From Ilumatobacter coccineus YM16-304 (GTDB taxonomy: Bacteria > Actinomycetota > Acidimicrobiia > Acidimicrobiales > Ilumatobacteraceae): a stretch of 64,000 nucleotides of DNA. Below, in pieces: positions 8,721 through 17,300 of this stretch (positions within the stretch are counted from its first letter, which is position 1; every line of letters begins with the position of its first letter). The notes beneath the pieces were generated by a model, which saw only the letters and a program-made list of their open reading frames with translations, did not search any database and had not been told where the DNA came from. The stretch is taken from positions 1,798,001 through 1,862,000 of the forward strand of contig NC_020520.1 in the NCBI RefSeq assembly GCF_000348785.1, given 5' to 3'. The translations under genes were made by a program, and so were the position numbers.

Positions 8721-9668
8721 CAGTTGATCAACGACCAATCGACACCCGCGTTTCCCGGCGAACGTACGGTCATCACCATCGGCGCCTACGACGGCGTGCA
8801 CGTCGGCCACCAGGCGGTGATCGACCACGTGCGTCGCGTGGCGGCCGAACGCGGCTGCAAGAGCGTCGTGGTCACCTTCGATCAACACCCGGCGTTCGTC
8901 GTCCGCCCGGAGTCGGCGCCGAAGCTGCTCACCGGCCCGGCCGAGAAACTCGTCCGGCTCGAAGCGACCGGCGTCGACGCAGTGGTCATGGTGCCGTTCG
9001 GGGAAGAGCAGGCGGCCGAGAGCCCCGAGTCGTTCGTGAAGCGAGTGCTCATCGACCACCTCGACGTGGCGGTCATCGTCGTCGGCGAGGACTTCCATTT
9101 CGGTCAGAACCGCGAAGGCAACGTCGACCTGCTGCGCAAGATCGGAGCCGAACACGACTTCTCGGTCGAAGGGCTCGAACTGCTCCCGCGAGCCGACGGG
9201 GTGGACGAACCGGTGAGCTCCACGGCGATCCGCCGTGCCCTCGCCGGCGGCGACGTCTCGCGCGCCAATGAAATGCTCGGGCACACCTACGAAGTCCGCG
9301 GCCAGGTCGTCAAGGGCGATCAGCGCGGCCGCCTGCTGGGCTTCCCGACCGCCAACGTCGAAGTGCCCAACCGACTGTGCCTCCCGGCCGACGGCGTGTA
9401 CGCCGGCCGATACGAACGACCCGATGGCACCGTGCACGACTGCGCCATCAACCTCGGCCGACGCCCGACGTTCTACGAGCACGCCGAGACCTCGCTGCTC
9501 GAAGCGCACCTCCTCGACTTCGACGGCGACCTCTACAGCGAGCCGGCGATCGTGCGCTTCACGCACTTCCTGCGCAGTGAGCGCAAGTTCGACGGCATCG
9601 ACGCCCTGATCGAGCAGTTGCGTGCCGACACCGAACACGCTCGCACCCTGCTCATCGACGTTCGATAG
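8718..9668 (+). CDS. ribF: Bifunctional riboflavin kinase / FAD synthetase
   Basis: Phosphorylates riboflavin to FMN and adenylates FMN to FAD. The 316-residue length is normal for RibF. The N-terminal nucleotidyltransferase domain shows GAYDGVHVGHQAVI near residues 20-33 and the SSTAIRRAL motif near 170. The C-terminal kinase domain shows KGDQRGRLLGFPTANVEV, GVYAGRY, INLGRRPTF and LEAHLLDFDGDLYS. It lies upstream of rpsO and downstream of truB, the usual actinobacterial order. No FMN riboswitch is visible upstream; the promoter instead looks leaderless. Confidence 0.95.
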   Translation: MQLINDQSTPAFPGERTVITIGAYDGVHVGHQAVIDHVRRVAAERGCKSVVVTFDQHPAFVVRPESAPKLLTGPAEKLVRLEATGVDAVVMVPFGEEQAAESPESFVKRVLIDHLDVAVIVVGEDFHFGQNREGNVDLLRKIGAEHDFSVEGLELLPRADGVDEPVSSTAIRRALAGGDVSRANEMLGHTYEVRGQVVKGDQRGRLLGFPTANVEVPNRLCLPADGVYAGRYERPDGTVHDCAINLGRRPTFYEHAETSLLEAHLLDFDGDLYSEPAIVRFTHFLRSERKFDGIDALIEQLRADTEHARTLLIDVR

Positions 9669-9769
9669 CGCCGAGCGCGCATTCTCCACGGAACCGATAA
9701 CATCACACGGTCCGTTTGGGCTGGTTCGGTAGTTCGCTGCACGAATCGCTGGCGCAGGCGCGATGCAGA

Positions 9770-9787
9770 TTCGGCGACATCGCCGAA
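9770..9787 (+). promoter_or_regulatory. Hairpin in rpsO leader (candidate S15 autoregulatory site)
   Basis: TTCGGCGA (9770-9777) and TCGCCGAA (9780-9787) form a compact hairpin in the 157-nt gap before rpsO, ending 38 nt upstream of the start codon. S15 autoregulates through different leader structures in different phyla. Calling this one is inference from position only. Confidence 0.3.
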
Positions 9788-9825
9788 CTGCGACCTCCAT
9801 TTCACTACCGGAAGGCACGAGTCAC

Positions 9826-10083
9826 ATGCCCAACAAGGCTGTCACCATCGACGCGAACAAGATCCACGACACCGACACCGGGTCGCCCGAAGTGCAGATC
9901 GCGCTCATGACCGAGCGCATCACGCACCTCACCGAGCACCTGAAGAAGCACAAGAAAGACCACCACAGCCGTCGTGGTCTGCTCATGATCGTCGGTCGTC
10001 GTCGCCGCATGCTCGACTACGTCAAGGGCATCGACGTCGAGCGCTACCGCAAGATCGTCGCTGACCTCGGCCTCCGCCGCTGA
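9826..10083 (+). CDS. rpsO: 30S ribosomal protein S15
   Basis: An 85-residue protein, slightly shorter than the E. coli S15 because its N-terminus is trimmed, binding 16S rRNA in the central domain. Diagnostic segments are [34 protein letters not shown] and the [16 protein letters not shown] tail ending in GLRR. The ATG at 9826 has a weak GGAAGG about 10 nt upstream. It is followed by a strong terminator and then pnp, the conserved rpsO-pnp order. Confidence 0.97.
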   Translation: MPNKAVTIDANKIHDTDTGSPEVQIALMTERITHLTEHLKKHKKDHHSRRGLLMIVGRRRRMLDYVKGIDVERYRKIVADLGLRR

Positions 10084-10100
10084 CAGCGACACGACTCTGG

Positions 10101-10140
10101 AAACGGCCGCTTCCCTTCGGGGAGCGGCCGTTTCTCGTTT
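10101..10140 (+). terminator. Intrinsic terminator of rpsO
   Basis: AAACGGCCGCT (10101-10111) pairs with AGCGGCCGTTT (10123-10133). The stem extends inward by further pairs to a 3-nt TTC loop at 10116-10118, and TCTCGTTTT follows. It begins 17 nt after the rpsO stop codon and is the best terminator in the window. Confidence 0.85.
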
Positions 10141-10183
10141 TCGGGTGGTTTCGGGCATCACGCACGGTTTGGTGCGGACTCGG

Positions 10184-10349
10184 TACACTGCGACCTGACC
10201 GGATCGTCCGGTCGACGGAGTACAGGCGCTGGTTGCCGACTCTGAGTCGCTGTCGTGGAGTATCTGACTGTTGATCTCGGTGGACAACTGGGAACCGGTC
10301 GGCTGACTCCGCACAGAAGCCACGCGGCAGGGTGCCGCGTGATCGAAAG
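10184..10349 (+). promoter_or_regulatory. pnp promoter and structured 5' leader
   Basis: TACACT at 10184-10189 is a plausible -10, giving a leader of about 160 nt. The leader holds CCGGA-TCG-TCCGG (10199-10211), CGACTC-T-GAGTCG (10237-10249) and a 9-bp hairpin CACGCGGCA-GGG-TGCCGCGTG (10321-10341) just before the GAAAGGA ribosome-binding site. E. coli pnp is autoregulated through an RNase III-cleaved leader hairpin, so a similar role is plausible; this is inference. Confidence 0.45.
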
Positions 10350-10357
10350 GAAACATC

Positions 10358-12832
10358 ATGGCTGAAGCCATTTCCGTGTCCGGACCCATCTCTGGGACCG
10401 ACAAGACACTCACCTTCGAGACGGGCAAGTTCGCCCCCCAGTCGCAGGGTGCCGTCGTGGCATCCATCGCTGGGACGAAGGTTCTCACCACTGCCAACGC
10501 CGCGAAGAGCGTGCGCGACGGCATGGACTTCTTCCCCCTGACGGTCGACGTCGAGGAGCGGGCGTACGCCGCCGGCAAGATCCCCGGCTCGTTCTTCCGT
10601 CGTGAAGGCCGCCCGACCGAGGACGCGATCCTCACGTGCCGCCTCACCGACCGTCCGCTCCGCCCGAGCTTCCCAGAGGGCTTCCGCCACGAGACGCAGG
10701 TCGTCACCACCGTGCTGGGCGCCGACCAGGTCAACCCGCACGACGTGCTCTCGATCAACGCTGCCTCGGCGGCGCTCATGATCTCGGGTATCCCGTTCGA
10801 CGGCCCGCTCGGCACCGTCCGCATGGCCTACAGCCAAGAGGGCGAATGGATCCCGCACCCCACGTTCGAAGAAGCCGAGAACGGCACCTTCGAGATCGTC
10901 ATCGCCGGCCGTGAACTCGACGACGGTGACGTCGCCGTGATGATGGTCGAAGCCGGTGGCTCCGAGAACGCCTTCTACTACTACGAAGACGGCGCCAAGA
11001 AGGTCACCGAAGAAGTGCTCGGCGACGCCCTCCAGGCCTGCAAGGTGTGGATCAAGGAATCGATCGCGCTCCAGCGTCAGCTGGTCGCATCGGTCATCGC
11101 CACCCACGGCCCGATCGAGCCGATGTCGTGGACCCCGGTCCTCGACTACACCCCCGAGATCATGGACGCCGTGGAGAAGTTCTCGACCGAGGCCATGAAG
11201 CCTGCCGTCACGATCTCGGCCAAGGCCGAGCGCAACGCAGCGGTCGACGCGGTCGCCGCCGACGCCGTCGCCCACTTCTGTGGCGACGATGGCGAGTTCC
11301 CCGGCCAGAGCAAGATGGTCAAGGAAGCCGTTCGCAGCCTCATGAAGAAGGTCATGCGTCGTCGTGTCCTCGACGAAGGCATCCGCATCGACGGCCGTGC
11401 GCCCGGCGATCTCCGCGAAGTCACCGCCGAAGTCGGCGTGCTCCCCACCGCTCATGGCTCCGGCCTGTTCCAGCGTGGTGAGACGCAGGTCATGAACGTG
11501 CTGACGCTGGCCATGCCCCGCATGAACCAGATGATCGACTCGTTGAACCCCAACAACGAGAAGCGTTACCTGCACCACTACAACATGCCGCCGTGGGCCA
11601 ACGGCGAAACCGGCCGTGTCGGTTCGCCCAAGCGCCGCGAGATCGGCCACGGTGCGCTCGCCGCCCGTGCCGTCCTGCCCGTCATCCCGAACCAGGAAGA
11701 CTTCGCGTACACGCTGCGCCTCGTCTCCGAGGTCATGGCCTCCAACGGCTCGACCTCGATGGGTTCGGTCTGCGCCTCCAGCCTCTCGCTGATGGACGCC
11801 GGCGTGCCGGTCAAGAGCCACGTGTCGGGTATCGCCATGGGCCTCATCCACGAAGACGGCAAGTACGTCACGCTCACCGACATCCTCGGTGCCGAGGACG
11901 CCATGGGTGACATGGACTTCAAGGTCGCCGGCACCGAAGACGCCATCACGGCGTTGCAGCTCGACACCAAGATCGACGGCATTCCTGCCGACGTGCTGTC
12001 CGACGCGCTCGCTCAGGCTCGCGTCGCTCGCCTGACGATCCTCGACGTGATGAACGCCGCCATTCCGGAGTCCCGCTCCGAGGTGGCCGACACCGCGCCG
12101 AAGATCACGACGATCTACATCCCGCTCGACAAGGTCGGCGAGGTCATCGGCCCGAAGGGCAAGGTCATCAACACGATCCAGCAGGAGACCGGAGCCGACA
12201 TCGGCGTCGACGACGACGGCGCTCGCGGCATCGTCACCATCGGTGCGGTCGAGGCGTGGCGTATGGAGGAAGCCAAGATGGCGATCCTCAACATCGTCGA
12301 TCCGCCGAAGGCCGAGCTCGACAAGGTCTACATGGGCCGTGTCGTCAACATCACCAAGTTCGGTGCGTTCGTCAACATCCTCCCGGGTCGTGACGGTCTC
12401 GTCCACATCTCGAAGATGGGTGGCGGACGTCGCATCAACAGCGTCGATGACGTGCTCGAACTCGGTCAGGAGATCGAAGTCAAGGTCGACGAGATCGACG
12501 ACAAGGGCAAGGTCAGCCTCACCCCGACGAGCCCCCTCGGTGGCGACGGCGGCGACGCCGGCTCCTCGTCCGACGGTGGCGGCAACTCGGGTGGCGGCCG
12601 TGAGCGTCGCAGCCGCAACGACCGCAACGATCGTGGTGACCGCGGCGACAAGCGCAGCGACTCGGGCTCGTCGAGCACGACGACCTCCGACGTCGTCGAA
12701 GTCAGCTTCGAAGACAGCTTCGACGCCGAACTCGCCGACGAGCTCGGCGACCTCGGCCCGAAGAGCGATCGTCCGAAGGGCGACCGCGACGGTGGCAACC
12801 GAGGCGGCGGAAGCCGTCGTCGTCACCGCTGA
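10358..12832 (+). CDS. pnp: Polyribonucleotide nucleotidyltransferase (PNPase)
   Basis: A phosphorolytic 3'-5' exoribonuclease of 824 residues that degrades mRNA and can synthesise tails. Two RNase PH-like domains are visible, the second including AVLPVIPNQEDFAYTLRLVSEVM and SNGSTSMGSVC with the phosphate-binding segment. A KH domain (IYIPLDKVGEVIGPKGKVIN, about residue 590) and an S1 domain (VYMGRVVNITKFGAFVNI, about 655) follow. The last 100 residues are an unusually long, disordered Ser/Gly/Arg/Asp tail, probably extra RNA-binding surface or a degradosome contact. A GAAAGGA site lies just before the ATG. Confidence 0.97.
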   Translation: MAEAISVSGPISGTDKTLTFETGKFAPQSQGAVVASIAGTKVLTTANAAKSVRDGMDFFPLTVDVEERAYAAGKIPGSFFRREGRPTEDAILTCRLTDRPLRPSFPEGFRHETQVVTTVLGADQVNPHDVLSINAASAALMISGIPFDGPLGTVRMAYSQEGEWIPHPTFEEAENGTFEIVIAGRELDDGDVAVMMVEAGGSENAFYYYEDGAKKVTEEVLGDALQACKVWIKESIALQRQLVASVIATHGPIEPMSWTPVLDYTPEIMDAVEKFSTEAMKPAVTISAKAERNAAVDAVAADAVAHFCGDDGEFPGQSKMVKEAVRSLMKKVMRRRVLDEGIRIDGRAPGDLREVTAEVGVLPTAHGSGLFQRGETQVMNVLTLAMPRMNQMIDSLNPNNEKRYLHHYNMPPWANGETGRVGSPKRREIGHGALAARAVLPVIPNQEDFAYTLRLVSEVMASNGSTSMGSVCASSLSLMDAGVPVKSHVSGIAMGLIHEDGKYVTLTDILGAEDAMGDMDFKVAGTEDAITALQLDTKIDGIPADVLSDALAQARVARLTILDVMNAAIPESRSEVADTAPKITTIYIPLDKVGEVIGPKGKVINTIQQETGADIGVDDDGARGIVTIGAVEAWRMEEAKMAILNIVDPPKAELDKVYMGRVVNITKFGAFVNILPGRDGLVHISKMGGGRRINSVDDVLELGQEIEVKVDEIDDKGKVSLTPTSPLGGDGGDAGSSSDGGGNSGGGRERRSRNDRNDRGDRGDKRSDSGSSSTTTSDVVEVSFEDSFDAELADELGDLGPKSDRPKGDRDGGNRGGGSRRRHR

Positions 12833-12882
12833 TCACGGTGATCGCTGACGTCAGCGACGTCACAACCGAATGAACGGTCGAT

Positions 12883-12917
12883 GGGGCCGGCGAACTGCTT
12901 CGGCAGCCGCCGGCCCC
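12883..12917 (+). terminator. Terminator-like hairpin after pnp with UUCG tetraloop
   Basis: GGGGCCGGCG (12883-12892) pairs perfectly with CGCCGGCCCC (12908-12917). Inside it CTGC and GCAG close a TTCG tetraloop. There is no T-run. It separates pnp from the dapB promoter. Confidence 0.6.
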
Positions 12918-12931
12918 GTCGCGTCCGGGAC

Positions 12932-12947
12932 TACGCTCGGGTCGATG
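12932..12947 (+). promoter_or_regulatory. Leaderless -10 element of dapB
   Basis: TACGCT at 12932-12937 lies 7 nt before the dapB ATG (12945), with no ribosome-binding site between. The hexamer follows the pnp terminator hairpin by 14 nt. Confidence 0.45.
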
Positions 12948-13712
12948 CGAGTCGGTGTGAACGGTGCAGCAGGACAGATGGGCCGCACCGTGTGTGCAGC
13001 CGTGGCGGCCGACCCCGACCTCGAGTTGGTCGCCGGCGTCGACGTCAACGGCGCGGGCGCAGTCGTCGAAGGGATCGAACTGGCTCCCCAGCTGCAAGCC
13101 TTCGCCGAGGCCGAGTGTGACGTGGTGGTCGATTTCACGGTCGTCGAAGCAGCCCGTGACACGATCCCGTGGCTCGGCATGCACGGCATCCACGCGGTGG
13201 TCGGCACCACCGGATTCACCGACAGCGACCTCGCGATCTACAAGACCACGTTCGGGCCGACCGGCCCCAACTGCCTGATCGCCCCGAACTTCGCCATCTC
13301 GGCCGTGTTGATGATGCGGTTCGCCGAGATGGCCGCGCCGTGGTTCGACACCGCCGAGGTGGTCGAACTCCACCACATGCGCAAGATCGACGCGCCGTCG
13401 GGCACCGCGGTCAAGACGATCGAACGGATGGCCGAGGCTCGCACCGACGACTTCGCCAGCGACCCCACCGAGGTCGAGATCTACCCGGGCGCTCGTGGCG
13501 GCCTCGGGCCGCGCAACATCCGGGCGCATGCCATCCGGATGGAGGGAATGGTCGCCCACCAGGAGGTCATCCTCGGGGCCGACGGGCAGACGCTGACGAT
13601 CCGCCAAGACAGCTACGACCGATCGAGCTTCATGCCGGGCGTCGTGCTCGCCTGCAAGCACATCGCCGAGCACCCCGGCCTCACCCTCTCCCTCGACCCG
13701 TTCCTCACGTGA
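12945..13712 (+). CDS. dapB: 4-hydroxy-tetrahydrodipicolinate reductase
   Basis: Second committed step of the lysine/diaminopimelate pathway, using NAD(P)H. The protein has 255 residues. It shows the dinucleotide loop VNGAAGQMGR at the N-terminus, GTTGF, IAPNFAISAVLMM, the substrate/catalytic stretch LHHMRKIDAPSGTA and the C-terminal YDRSSFMPGVV. The ATG at 12945 is chosen because MRVGV starts the fold directly and a leaderless -10 precedes it. Its TGA overlaps the GTG of the following GH18 gene. The partner gene dapA lies about 27 kb away in this window. Confidence 0.95.
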   Translation: MRVGVNGAAGQMGRTVCAAVAADPDLELVAGVDVNGAGAVVEGIELAPQLQAFAEAECDVVVDFTVVEAARDTIPWLGMHGIHAVVGTTGFTDSDLAIYKTTFGPTGPNCLIAPNFAISAVLMMRFAEMAAPWFDTAEVVELHHMRKIDAPSGTAVKTIERMAEARTDDFASDPTEVEIYPGARGGLGPRNIRAHAIRMEGMVAHQEVILGADGQTLTIRQDSYDRSSFMPGVVLACKHIAEHPGLTLSLDPFLT

Positions 13713-14953
13713 CCCTCGACGCAGGGCCCGACGACGCCCCACAGATCACCGACGAGATCGACATCACCCAGAGCATCACCGGGGCGGTCGAACGACTCAG
13801 TCGGACCAGGCAGTACGCGATCCTCGGTGGGCTGATCGCACTCGCGCTGGCCGTGTTCGGCATCGGACTGCTGCTGAGCGGCGACGACGACACCGCGGCA
13901 CCGCTGCCGCCGAAGCCCGAGATCCCGCTCGACGCCTGGGCGCCCTACTGGACGCTCGAGAGCTCCCTCGTCGATGCGCCGCTCCGGGTGCCGTCGATGC
14001 GCGAGATCTCGCCGTTCTGGTACGCAGCAACCGGAGTCGACGCCATCACCGTCGACGAGAACGCCGACTCCGAGGCGACCGCAGCGTTCATGGATGCGAT
14101 CTCACGGACCGACGCAGCGATCGTTCCCTCCATCGTCGACGCACTGCCGGCCGGTGAGATGGCCGCCATCATCGCCGACCCGACGACCCGAACCGCGCAC
14201 GTCGACGCGCTGGTCGCGTTCGCCGAGGCGGGTGGCTACGACGGTCTCGACCTCGACTACGAACAGTTCGCGTTCTCCGACGGGCGCGACACCTGGGCGA
14301 CCACCCGACCGAACTGGGTCGCGTTCGTCCGACAACTCTCCGAACGACTCGACGACGACGGCCGCACCCTCACGGTCAGCATCCCGCCGGTGTACGACGC
14401 CGAGCAGACCGCCGACAGCGGCTTCTGGGTCTACGACCACGGTGCCATCGCGCCGTACGTCGATCGCATCCGTGTCATGGCGTATGACTTCTCGGTCGGT
14501 GAGCCCGGCCCGATCGCTCCGCTGGCGTTCGTCGAACGGTCGATCAACGGCGTGGTCGAAGCGACCGGCGACCCGGAGAAGGTCGTGCTCGGCCTGGCGG
14601 CGTACGGCCGCAACTGGCCGGTGTCGGTGGATGGGGAGTGCCCGGAGGGTGAGGAGGTCCCTGGCGTCACCACGGTCAACAACCGCACGGTCGACGAACT
14701 GATCGAGCGGCGAGGTGCGACTCCGGAGTTCGACTCGGTGACGGGGGAGTGGAGCTTCGGCTACGAACTCGAGATCACCGATGGCACCACCACCTGCTTG
14801 CAGACGCGGCGCGTGCACTATGTCGACGCCGACGGGGTGCGACTCCGCATGGACATGGCCCGCGAAGCTCGTCTCGACGGCGTGGCGCTGTGGGCGTTCG
14901 GCTTCGACGACCCCGACGTGTGGTCGGCGATCCTGCCCACCGTCGACAGCTGA
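13709..14953 (+). CDS. Membrane-anchored glycoside hydrolase family 18 domain protein
   Basis: A 414-residue protein with a cytoplasmic N-terminus of about 30 residues, one membrane helix (about 31-52, YAILGGLIALALAVFGIGLL) and an extracellular GH18-like barrel. The catalytic motif DGLDLDYEQF (the DxxDxDxE signature with Glu as acid/base) lies near residue 185. LTVSIPPVYD and RIRVMAYDFS are further barrel strands. Such proteins resemble the CwlI/YdhD type that acts on peptidoglycan or other glycans. Its GTG start overlaps the dapB stop (GTGA), so it is translationally coupled to a gene for a peptidoglycan precursor, which fits a wall role. Substrate is inferred. Confidence 0.85.
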   Translation: MTLDAGPDDAPQITDEIDITQSITGAVERLSRTRQYAILGGLIALALAVFGIGLLLSGDDDTAAPLPPKPEIPLDAWAPYWTLESSLVDAPLRVPSMREISPFWYAATGVDAITVDENADSEATAAFMDAISRTDAAIVPSIVDALPAGEMAAIIADPTTRTAHVDALVAFAEAGGYDGLDLDYEQFAFSDGRDTWATTRPNWVAFVRQLSERLDDDGRTLTVSIPPVYDAEQTADSGFWVYDHGAIAPYVDRIRVMAYDFSVGEPGPIAPLAFVERSINGVVEATGDPEKVVLGLAAYGRNWPVSVDGECPEGEEVPGVTTVNNRTVDELIERRGATPEFDSVTGEWSFGYELEITDGTTTCLQTRRVHYVDADGVRLRMDMAREARLDGVALWAFGFDDPDVWSAILPTVDS

Positions 14954-14954
14954 C

Positions 14955-14999
14955 GAGTGCCGCGTGAGGCAACGTTCGTGGCGCCTCTCATCGGCACTC
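14955..14999. terminator. Bidirectional hairpin between convergent genes
   Basis: GAGTGCCG (14955-14962) pairs with CGGCACTC (14992-14999). An inner GAGGC (14966-14970) pairs with GCCTC (14983-14987). It begins just after the GH18 stop and precedes the 3' end of the minus-strand lipoprotein gene. The rest of the gap to 15147 shows nothing recognisable. Confidence 0.5.
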
Positions 15000-15147
15000 C
15001 GGAGACGCGACGACGCGGGTAATCGCTGCACGTTATGGGACACCCGCCGGTGATCAGATTGCCGGTTCCCGGACGGGTCCGGACGTCATCTGCCGCCGTC
15101 GATATGCGTGCCCGAGATCCTGACGGACAACGCACAGGCTGTTCAGA

Positions 15148-15597
15148 TCACTCGGTGACAACCGCGATCGGTTGTGTCGGATTGAACGCTGTGATGCGGT
15201 CGCCGTCGAGACCACCGCATTCGACCATGAGGTCGAGATCGACGGCGAGCGTCGTGTTCTCCAGGTAGTACTCGAACTCGAACTCAACTTCGCCGCCGCC
15301 GCCCTGGACCGAATCACCGTCTCTGATCTCGACTCCCTCTGCGGTCCGGATCACGAAGCCGTCGAACGTGGTCCGGAACGGCCAGATCGCCGGCTCCTGT
15401 GCGGAGTCGGGTGAGCCGCGGACGAAGACGCACCCGTTCTGCGACACGGTGACGACGCCGTCGACGGGCGCGTCGAGGGCATCGGGAATCGGTTCGGTCC
15501 AGACGATGAACCCGGGAGGAACGCCGTCAGGCCGCTCGGCGTCATCCGACTCGCTACAACCGTACGAGACCGCCACGAACGCGACGAGGACGAGCAT
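15148..15597 (-). CDS. Small predicted lipoprotein, function unknown
   Basis: A 149-residue protein beginning with a short hydrophobic signal and a lipobox-like VSYGC, with Cys14 as the likely lipidated residue. The mature part contains a Cys in NGCVFVRG and another in MVECGG, which could pair, and an acidic Gly-rich stretch (QGGGGEVEFEFEYYLEN). I do not recognise a family. It lies at the edge of an accessory region rich in toxin-antitoxin genes. Confidence 0.6.
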   Translation of the reverse strand: MLVLVAFVAVSYGCSESDDAERPDGVPPGFIVWTEPIPDALDAPVDGVVTVSQNGCVFVRGSPDSAQEPAIWPFRTTFDGFVIRTAEGVEIRDGDSVQGGGGEVEFEFEYYLENTTLAVDLDLMVECGGLDGDRITAFNPTQPIAVVTE

Positions 15598-15736
15598 TCC
15601 GCTACCCGGTCATCGCTCTTGTCTACACGCGAGCGTGCAGCGTTCGAGCAGGCCAACCTCAAGTCCGGCACGACTGCGTCGGCGCACAACAGCAGAATCG
15701 CCCCCCGGACCCGAGCAGTACGGCACGTCCCGGTCG

Positions 15737-16060
15737 CTACGGCTGCTCGATATCGGCGAGGATCGCTGCGATGTCTTGTGCATCGTCGAGGAGGCGGACG
15801 ACATCGACACGATCGCCGGCGACGAAGTAGAACCAGCCGCACGGGAAGTCCGGGACTCGGCGGACTCGGAGCCCATCGATGCCGCACATTTCGCCCACCC
15901 GCGGTGAGCCGGCGCCAGGCATCCGTCCGATTGCGTCGAGCGCACCGATTGCTGTATTGAAGAATCGTTCGCCGAGGTCCGAGCCGCCCTCGGCTCGGTA
16001 GTACCGGGTTCGCTCGACGAGATCGTCCTCGGCTCGCGGGCGAAGGATCGGGCGTGTCAC
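15737..16060 (-). CDS. parE: ParE/RelE-family toxin
   Basis: A 107-residue toxin-fold protein. The N-terminal RPRAEDDLVERTRYYRAEGG, the central ALDAIGRMPGAGSPR, GLRVRRVPDFPCGWFYFV and the VVRLLDDAQDIAAIL C-terminus match the ParE pattern; ParE proteins poison DNA gyrase. It overlaps the upstream antitoxin gene by 4 nt, the usual antitoxin-first order. Activity and gyrase targeting are inferred from the family; RelE-type RNase activity is the alternative. Confidence 0.85.
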   Translation of the reverse strand: MTRPILRPRAEDDLVERTRYYRAEGGSDLGERFFNTAIGALDAIGRMPGAGSPRVGEMCGIDGLRVRRVPDFPCGWFYFVAGDRVDVVRLLDDAQDIAAILADIEQP

Positions 16061-16308
16061 GCGTCGGTGCCGAGTGCTCGCTTGCGCAGTTCGTCGATCA
16101 CGTCATCGGTTGCTTCGCGGCCGTCGCCGGATGCGAGCCCGTCGGCGATCAGATCTCTGAGTCGCTGAGATGCTTGCTCGCGCTGGTCGCGGCGGATCAA
16201 CTCGCGAAGGTATTCGCTCGTGTTGCCGTAGCTCCCGTCGCTGACTCGCGCGTCGATGTAGTCCCGCATGTTCTCCGGGAGTGCGAAGCTCATCGTGTTT
16301 CGACTCAT
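16057..16308 (-). CDS. parD: ParD-family antitoxin
   Basis: An 83-residue protein with an N-terminal ribbon-helix-helix (MSFALPENMRDYIDARV, then SYGNTSEYLRELIRRDQ) and an acidic C-terminal tail that should wrap the toxin. It neutralises the adjacent ParE and should repress the operon. A classical promoter with an inverted repeat lies just upstream (16306-16348). The mRNA is probably leaderless, since the -10 element is 6 nt from the ATG. Confidence 0.88.
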   Translation of the reverse strand: MSRNTMSFALPENMRDYIDARVSDGSYGNTSEYLRELIRRDQREQASQRLRDLIADGLASGDGREATDDVIDELRKRALGTDA

Positions 16309-16348
16309 GGATCAAGTCTGCTCTCTCTATCAACCGTTGTCAACAACG
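16306..16348 (-). promoter_or_regulatory. parDE promoter and operator, leaderless
   Basis: On the minus strand TTGACA (16343-16338), a 17-nt spacer and CAGACT (16320-16315) form a complete promoter, with the ParD ATG 6 nt later. The -35 box lies inside the inverted repeat CGTTGT-CA-ACAACG (16335-16348), a good site for autorepression by ParD. The rest of the gap up to 16592 holds nothing I recognise. Confidence 0.6.
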
Positions 16349-16592
16349 CTCAGAACAACAGCCCTCAGGGAGTGCTCCCACCGATCGCTAACGGCACGTA
16401 CGCGCTCGGTCGGTTGCTCGATAACGCCCGACGCCCCCACCGGAAGCCGACCACCGTATGGACCGATTTCCTTGCGCTCAGTTCGCTCGTCAATACGCGC
16501 CGGGCGCGGCTCGGGCTCGGCCGCGCGTGTGCCGGATCCTTCGCTGCCTCCTCCGGTACTGGGCGACTTATTCTGTGCTGTGGAGGCTGTCG

Positions 16593-17300
16593 TCAGTTGG
16601 TGGTGTCGATGTATCTGGTGGCGGACGGCGTGTCTGCTGCCAGTGCGGTTCGGAGAGTGTCGATGGCGGTGATGGCACGTTGGTGTGCATTGGGCCCGAG
16701 TGCGTCGACGATGAAGAGTGCGTCGGCTGTGGCGTCGGTGATGGCGGTGCGTGTGGTTTGGCGCCAGTTCCATCGCCTGCAGGTGACGCCGGTGTCGTCG
16801 CGCCAGATCGGCTCACCGGGCTCGGGATGCTCCACCACGCTGAGCCCGTCGCTGATCGTGTGGAACTGCTCGGTGCCTTCGGCACGAACGAGTCGTGCCG
16901 GGCCGAGGTAGGCGTCGAGGTTCTCGACGCCGATGGGAATTCGTTGGAGCAGCGAGATCGCGTTGTACGTATCGGTGATCTTGTTGATCCGTGGGAGCCC
17001 ATTCTTTTGGGCACGTCGCGACAGTGCGTCAGCGCTCGGTCGTGTGCGGTTCGGTTTGGCGCCGAACGCCCGGTAGGTGTCTCGCCAGTGTTCGAGGTGT
17101 TCATCATCGAGATCGATGTCGCACGAATCGGCTGCTTGGAGCCAGTGATCACTATCGGTATCGGAGGGACCGGCGCTGATGCCGGCCACGACCATGAGCC
17201 CTGCGCAGTAGTCGGGACGGAGATCGAAGATCGCTTGGTCGATGCTGACCGCTGCGAGCCACTCATCGAGATCTACTTCTGACCAAGCATGTTGCACCAT
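16593..17300 (-). CDS. B3/B4 tRNA-binding-domain protein (PheT-like editing fold)
   Basis: A 235-residue protein resembling the B3/B4 editing domain of phenylalanyl-tRNA synthetase beta subunit as a free-standing protein. Supporting stretches are DLRPDYCAGLMVVAGI, NKITDTYNAISLLQRIPIGVENLDAY (the asparagine-rich strand typical of B3/B4), and a terminal segment with EPGEPIWRDDTGVTCRRWNWRQ. Free-standing members are often called PheT-like proteins and may hydrolyse mischarged aminoacyl-tRNA. It is divergent from an XRE-cupin regulator with a shared palindromic promoter. An in-frame ATG at 17324 inside the palindrome would add 8 residues, but the ATG at 17300 fits the leaderless pattern. Confidence 0.75.
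   Translation of the reverse strand: MVQHAWSEVDLDEWLAAVSIDQAIFDLRPDYCAGLMVVAGISAGPSDTDSDHWLQAADSCDIDLDDEHLEHWRDTYRAFGAKPNRTRPSADALSRRAQKNGLPRINKITDTYNAISLLQRIPIGVENLDAYLGPARLVRAEGTEQFHTISDGLSVVEHPEPGEPIWRDDTGVTCRRWNWRQTTRTAITDATADALFIVDALGPNAHQRAITAIDTLRTALAADTPSATRYIDTTN

Noticed and set aside
10022-12826. A 934-codon minus-strand frame opposite pnp
   Set aside because: Shadow of pnp; composition is repetitive and no domain is recognised.
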